64,000 nucleotides of DNA from Paragonimus westermani (Eukaryota; Platyhelminthes; Trematoda; Plagiorchiida; Troglotrematidae), in assembly GCA_008508345.1 (NCBI GenBank), contig QNGE01003876.1, positions 6,346 to 70,345 on the forward strand, read 5' to 3'. Below are positions 58,586 through 64,000 of the stretch, one piece after another. The position numbers and the translations under genes were made by a program. Within the stretch, counting starts at the first letter, position 1. The number at the start of each line of letters is the position of its first letter. Below the pieces are notes generated by a model. The model was not told where the DNA came from, did not search any database, and was given only the letters and a program-made list of their open reading frames with translations.

Positions 58586-60734
58586 CGCCGGCCGTAATCA
58601 GTTACTAGTTCTGTACATGAAATGTATAACATTATTTTCTAAGATAACGTGTTAACTGTGTTTTAACAGGTGCACGCTGAGAGTAACAGTATACTTTGCA
58701 GCTGAATTGCTCCTGTCTTGTTCAGAATTCAAAGATGGGTTGTGGAAAACATGCAGATTACTAACCAATAAATTACTATAGGTTACATTAAGCCATTGTC
58801 TTGAAATTAGAACGCCCGGGTAACCGATAGATTGTGCGACAGAAATTATCTCGGTTGCAATATATACCGCCTAATATGTAGTACGTAGAAATCATGGCGT
58901 AATTTGCGTGAATTCTGTGTCACTTCACTAGGCTTGTTATCAATGTTACTTATGGGTGTCGTCATATTTTTTATGCAATCGATTATTTTTCGATACGAAC
59001 ACAACTCTATGTGCATACCAGTTGCGACAAAAAGATGAGTGGTTTGGCTAGCATTGTGTCTTTACGTTCAGCTGTAGTTTGATTGGCAGAATAAATTTCT
59101 CAGCGAAGGTTCAAAATCAATATGGTGGCAAGTTTGAACCTTCACCATTTACTAGACGAACAATACTAAAAGGCGACTTCCAGAAGCATCGATTAAAATA
59201 AGCCAAATACGACAAGATAAATCAGAGATTTCATACAATACTCATTTTCTAATATAAAGACGAATTAATCAAAGTGAATTAACAGCAGTGATCTTTTTGG
59301 GAAGGTCTTGTTGTTTCTTAAAGGTACTGAACCAAACCTGATTGGCTCATTTATTTCATAGTCAAATACAATAATCCAATGAATTATCACCAGCTAGCTT
59401 TACGTAGCAATGTCTCAGGCAATTCACGCTACAATAGAACGTAAAAGACCGATAGTTTCCGGTTTATTCGCAATTAACACAAGACAGTTCCTTTTTAATG
59501 CCTTTTTCCTGTGTGGTGTATGAAAACAAAAATAACGGACAAATAAACATTAAAACTCGTGTACTTGGCGGTAATTGGAGGTTACTTAAACCGGACTTAG
59601 CCGTGTGTACGCGACATTTTCACAGCCAAACTCATTGTTTAGCGAAAACCATTTGCTACCCTAAGTGATTAGATGAAGTTACTGGATATGAACATTTCCA
59701 GACCAAGGCTTACATGTTGTCAATGAAGATTCTTTCGGCGGAATCGTAATAAAACTAGCATTTGTTAAACAGCAAACAAGCATTACGTTCTCTGTAAACA
59801 TACTTTTCAATCGTTTTGGCTTACATTGAATTGAAAATGATGTATGTCGATTTGTCCCCAGCAAAATTAACGAAAAACCCAACTTTTGGAAGAATGAAAA
59901 TATCACATTACCACTGGATTCGAACATGTTTTGCGCGGAAAATGAGTTAACCGGTGAGGAGTCAATATTATCTCCTGTAGACTTGAGAGCGAACTCAGTT
60001 ATGCGAGTGTACAATTTTGAAAAACCTATAAGAAGTTCTGTGTAACTTTGACCTGTGCGCTCAGGAAGTGTGTGGACGCTTAACTGAGAACAGATAAACG
60101 TCAGCAAAAATAGATGTGGCAATGTGACGTGAAAGACATGTCCAGGGAAAAAGAAAAGCCCGGAAAACCAACGCATTCAATTGGAGACTATGTGCAGGAA
60201 ACATGGCAAAAATTAGTTGTTACGATGGAAACAGTCACATTGGTAAAAATTCGAACCATGCAAAAAATAAGTCCTTTAACAGCTGCATGGATGAACATTT
60301 GCGTTACTAGAAAGGTTTCGTATTGCTCGGGTGACCAGTCCCATTTATTCCGTCAGGAAGAACGATGTAGTCGCTATCTTCTACCACGTGTCTTGAAATC
60401 GATTTAACGTGTCGAGTTTCTTGCTGTTGTCCATCGACAAGATCTTTGCAGTATGTTAGAGTAATCTTGACTTATGTGCTCAGCGGAGTTAGTTTGGACA
60501 CTAAACGTTTCAGGTCAGCGTTCAACCAAACAAAATTGGGAACATTTAATGCGTTTGCGGTCTGGCTCGGTCGATCTTGTTACTCATACAGAATAATTCA
60601 TTCGTTGTAGCTCAGCTAATAGTTGGACACAGAATACAACTCTTTTTGTCCAATTTGGTTGTTCCAACAGCTTCATCGGATGTTTTGAGATAGCTGGTCG
60701 CTGGAGCTGTCGTTGAAATCAGATAATTTCTGAG
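58586..60734. other. AT-rich, no gene supported; one signal-peptide-like frame
   Basis: A 165-codon minus frame (60176-59679) begins with a long hydrophobic stretch (GLFFFPGHVFHV, LFLLTFICS) like a signal peptide, followed by a polar part without known domains. The plus strand is open over the same end (60114-60407), and neither frame has convincing splice signals. I regard it as probably chance. Confidence 0.25.
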
Positions 60735-61347
60735 TTAATAAATTTCTTCGTTGTCAAGTCTACCGTCATTTGCCATGTGCACCTCTGACTCGATTCCTTT
60801 ATTGCCGGTGACTGTGCATGTGCATTTGCTAACAATCTTTAGATCACAGGTAAGTGGTGAGGACTTTTGGTTGCAATGTACAAGATAGCATTCACCATTG
60901 CTGGTAACTGTCATATTCAAATAGTCCTTCCAGTCAGCTTCCTTCTAGAAGAAGAACACTACTGGAACCTTGTTCTTGTTAGAGTTCATCGATGAAACAT
61001 TGTCTTGAAACGATCAAGAGCTGAACACCGAAGCAAGCTTCTCTGCACCAACTGTGTTCAGGATTGTGTTAATGACGTCTGGTTATGTGGCCAGTGGTCA
61101 CTTGTGGGTGATCTTCAAGTTAAATTTCCTTTTGTTCCCGTGTACCCAAAGCTCAAAACCTCCCTTTTGTAGAACTCACGTTACAGAGGAGAAAGAAGAT
61201 GAGAGAAGGTGAGAAGAAGAAGAAGATGCGTACAACTTGAAGATGCCATACAGGGCTGTTCAAGCAAACGTGAAATTTGTTACACTTAGAATCGTTTTCT
61301 ACAACGTCCAATAATTTCTCGGTCGGCAACATTGCAGCACTAAGATT
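60735..61347 (-). pseudogene. Decayed Cys-rich, extracellular-looking coding sequence, unrecognised
   Basis: Reading the minus strand from 61347, protein-like phrases continue through a few stops: TEKLLDVVENDSKCNKFHVC, FELWVHGNKRKFNLKI, DVINTILNTVGAEKLASVF, WKDYLNMTVTSNGECYLVHC, SSPLTCDLKIVSKCTCTVTG, ending in a stop at 60737-60735. At least four stops interrupt it, and one frame change lies near 61165. The paired Cys, Asn-x-Thr sites and 'DWxxYLNxTV' phrase look like an extracellular module (SEA- or EGF-like spacing), but I cannot place it. It may be a pseudogene, a set of small exons whose introns I cannot delimit, or an unknown element's envelope-like or accessory part. Confidence 0.35.
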
Positions 61348-64000
61348 TTCGGTATAAATTTAACCACGTGGTGGCGATGACTGAAGGCTTTCGAAAAGCC
61401 ACTGACACTTTGTTTGGAGTGAGAGTCTAATTTTAAGGGGTGTATTGAATTTTGATGAAAAATGGACACACTAATGTAACGGGTTGCAGTCAGCCTTTCA
61501 GTTTCAGACGATCTGAATTCAGTGGTTGATGAAATACCTTGACTAAAGCTACCTGGGTATCCTTCCTCCCTGGTCCAAGTACTCCATCACAATGTAACAA
61601 ATTGACTGTCCCGTTGTTTATTTAGATGCTTCGACTGTACATGGCACCGCTGTACGTTTAGCGTCTCAATACCTAACCTGCTTTGAACTTCCTGCACTTA
61701 ATCACACTTACGTAATCATGTCTCAGTCATCTAATATTAAACTACATGTAAACCAAGCATGACCACAATTCATATAAACATCCCGGAAAGTCAGTGTGCT
61801 TGTCGTGAATGTGAACAGAAGCAATGGAAGTCAGTTTCTATTGTCCAACTAATGGATATGTCTCCGTTAAAAATGGTTAATTCGAATATTCCACAGTCAA
61901 CCTGGGAAAAGGAATGCCGAATACAGCATTCCGAACTAGACTCAGTGTAATTTGTCATGCATATGCTAAACGTTGCATGCTGACTGTTAGCTAAGCTGAT
62001 TGCATCTGCATATCATCTTCACTGTACACACCTGCTGGAACTGAACTAAGAGCTGGAAATACCCATAACCTCTTAAAGCTCCATTGCGTAAACGGTACAT
62101 CACACAGCCACACGTGGGATAACTCGTTTTCTTTTGTCATGGTAGGCTGACGGCAGTACTATCTGTATGCTGAGGATAATGTTTGTCATAAGTCGTTTAC
62201 GTTATTTAACTATCTTAGAAACTAACAAGCAAATTCTAGGCAGATGAGTTTGGCTCTGTTTGCAATGATTCTGACGACATTGCTAAAAACACATCTATAT
62301 GAAATCGTCCAATCGATCGGTCTTTTGTACAGAAATGCAGAGAAAATCGCACTTTATGTTCTGGTCCTGGGCCTATCCACATTCTTGCTCAATGTAAATC
62401 ACCTTCCGAGACAATGGGTTATTAGGTTGGTTTGGAAATCTGATCGAAATTGGCTCTAGCGGAATAATGTTCTTTTATTCTGTAAAGTTACGAGACATGA
62501 AAAGTTTGTCTTAAAAGCTGCTGAACTTAAGTCTGTGTCATAGAACCTGACATATAATGAGTGGAATTGCACCACAGACTACAACAACACATGTTAATAA
62601 ATATTGGTGAGGAAAGTTTTCATATAGTTCAGTGGGGTCCTTGCTTCAATTTGAGACATTCGTTCATAATTTTGCAAGCCACAAAAACGGCACTACATTT
62701 ATATCCACTTGGCACTAACTTGGGCGGTAGGCTCAATGCACATTTCCAGACACTGTACTAATTCAAGGGATACCAGCAGTTTATTATGTCAACTGCAGTC
62801 CACTTAATTTGCAGGATTGTTCCCAATATTCTGAATGTTCATCAGGCACACGCTGTGAGTCAAAACAAACCAAACGGCTGCTTCCTCTCAATTGTTTTAA
62901 CAGCAGAGTGGTTACAGTACACTGAAAAGCAGCGGCTAGCACCGGTTATCTGGATTGAATCTAACATGAAAGATCACTGTGAGCACGCACTACTGAGCTT
63001 CCAACTGTCGGGTTTAAACAAACCGATCTGTTGCTATCTTGTTTGCCAAATTTTTAAGTTTCCACAAACTAACAAAACTTTCACACTCAGCAGCTTGCTC
63101 GACTGAAAATAATTCCATTAAGCTTAGCAAGCTGGCCGTCAAAATGCAAATCCTAGAATTGGGTTAAATGCGAATGTCAGACTTATGAGCCACCGTGGTG
63201 CACCAAGGACCAAATCGATTTTCCAAGACACGAGTTAACCGAAAGAAATGTATCAAAAACCACTAAGAGTAAAGACCGGGTATGTTTGGACGGGATACGT
63301 AAATCGTACCTTACACTGTTACACAAGGCGCAGATAAGAAATATATTAATATGATAGGCTAGAAACCGACAGTCGACCCGCAATTAGAGCGGAGTGTGGT
63401 TCTGATTTACTCCACACAGTCTTGTAACATAAGAAACAACACTCCGTTAGCCTACATCACACACACTTTTCTTAATCTTAGGTACTATATGAAAAACTGA
63501 AAGTTTTGGGACAACTTCACACATCCTGTCTCAGGCAGGGCAGTGAAGTCTTCAAGTAGCTAACTTACGATTTCGCTACAAAAGACTGGACGAAGAAAAC
63601 GCATGGAGAGACCCGAAGGTGGACGAATCAACCATCACTTGAACATTCACATAGCGAAGGTGATGATCCAGCCGAGTGTGCCCAGTTTTATCCGGTCCCT
63701 TGAGTAAACTGAGTCAGTCAGTCTCTGTTGTGCCTGTGCTGTTGAGAACTGAAAATCAACACGATGATGTGTGTATACACCTGAGCAATCATCGCTTGTC
63801 TCTCTTTAAGCGGATTTCAGATGCATGCGCAGATCTGTCTGTGGACCGTGAGTTACGAGCTCGTATGGTGGGGGCTTGTGCTGCTTTTGGACGTCTTGGA
63901 GGAACTACAGCCTAAAACTGAGTCATAGGGTGCTTGTCTACCACCCATTAACGTTATCCGTGCTATTGTACAGAAGCAAAATTTGAACTTTGTACCAACG
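61348..64000. other. AT-rich, mostly no gene; weak Cys-rich exon candidate at 62815-62925
   Basis: After a good acceptor (CTTAATTTGCAG, ending 62814), a 36-codon frame reads DCSQYSECSSGTRCESKQTK and continues to a stop at 62923. The four Cys spaced within 14 residues look like part of a disulfide-rich module. No donor precedes the stop. Frames at 62244-62459 (hydrophobic) and 63676-63915 are unassigned. Confidence 0.3.

Noticed and set aside
59679..60176. 165-codon minus frame with a signal-peptide-like start (considered as a secreted or glypican-like protein)
   Set aside because: No conserved Cys pattern, no supporting splice signals, and a competing open frame on the plus strand; length is compatible with chance.
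1..64000. CRISPR arrays, bacterial operons, rRNA genes, riboswitches
   Set aside because: None seen: no regularly spaced repeats, no ribosome-binding-site-led gene strings, and the retroelement content and splice-like signals indicate eukaryotic nuclear DNA.

Overview
The window looks like repeat-rich, gene-poor nuclear DNA from a eukaryote. The most likely source is a parasitic flatworm (fluke or tapeworm). I infer this because the decayed retroelement proteins read most like the retroelement families I know from platyhelminth genomes, and because the background is AT-rich, intergenic- or intron-like DNA with only short open frames. I ran no database search. No operons, rRNA genes or intact multi-domain genes were seen.

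Layout, 1-19 kb (richer in GC and packed with old transposons). A Ty3/Gypsy gag-pol relic lies on the minus strand and runs off the left edge (1-1523). A non-LTR retrotransposon (LINE) relic with a C-terminal zinc finger follows on the plus strand (about 2840-5060). Next come a second Gypsy-type gag fragment on the minus strand (about 5476-5985), a CR1-like LINE relic with endonuclease, linker and RT on the plus strand (about 8770-10860), a diverged tandem duplication (11538-12240), and a third Gypsy relic on the plus strand (about 17572-18933) covering gag, zinc knuckle, protease and the entry to RT. All carry stops, frameshifts and lost key residues, so all are dead.

19.5-64 kb (AT-rich). 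A GC-richer patch runs into an (AT)n tract and a 27-base N gap (19731-19791). Beyond it the DNA is mostly featureless. It holds two G-run clusters (23.1 and 25.4 kb), tRNA-derived repeats (about 41.9 and 58.4 kb, with a possible related tail at 33.8 kb), and a handful of weak exon candidates. Two relics read as parts of a Penelope-like element: RT at 53.24-53.81 kb and the GIY-YIG endonuclease end at 57.9-58.3 kb. They lie in the same orientation, on either side of a large inverted repeat (55378-56625) that is interrupted by a single N. That inverted repeat is either an unusual nested or palindromic repeat or an assembly fault.

How it fits together. The genes seen are selfish-element genes (capsid, protease, reverse transcriptase, endonuclease) in different states of decay, from at least five insertions of at least four lineages. 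I found no convincing new functional system. The points most worth checking are the split Penelope-like element, the inverted repeat with the N, and a Cys-rich decayed coding stretch near 61 kb.
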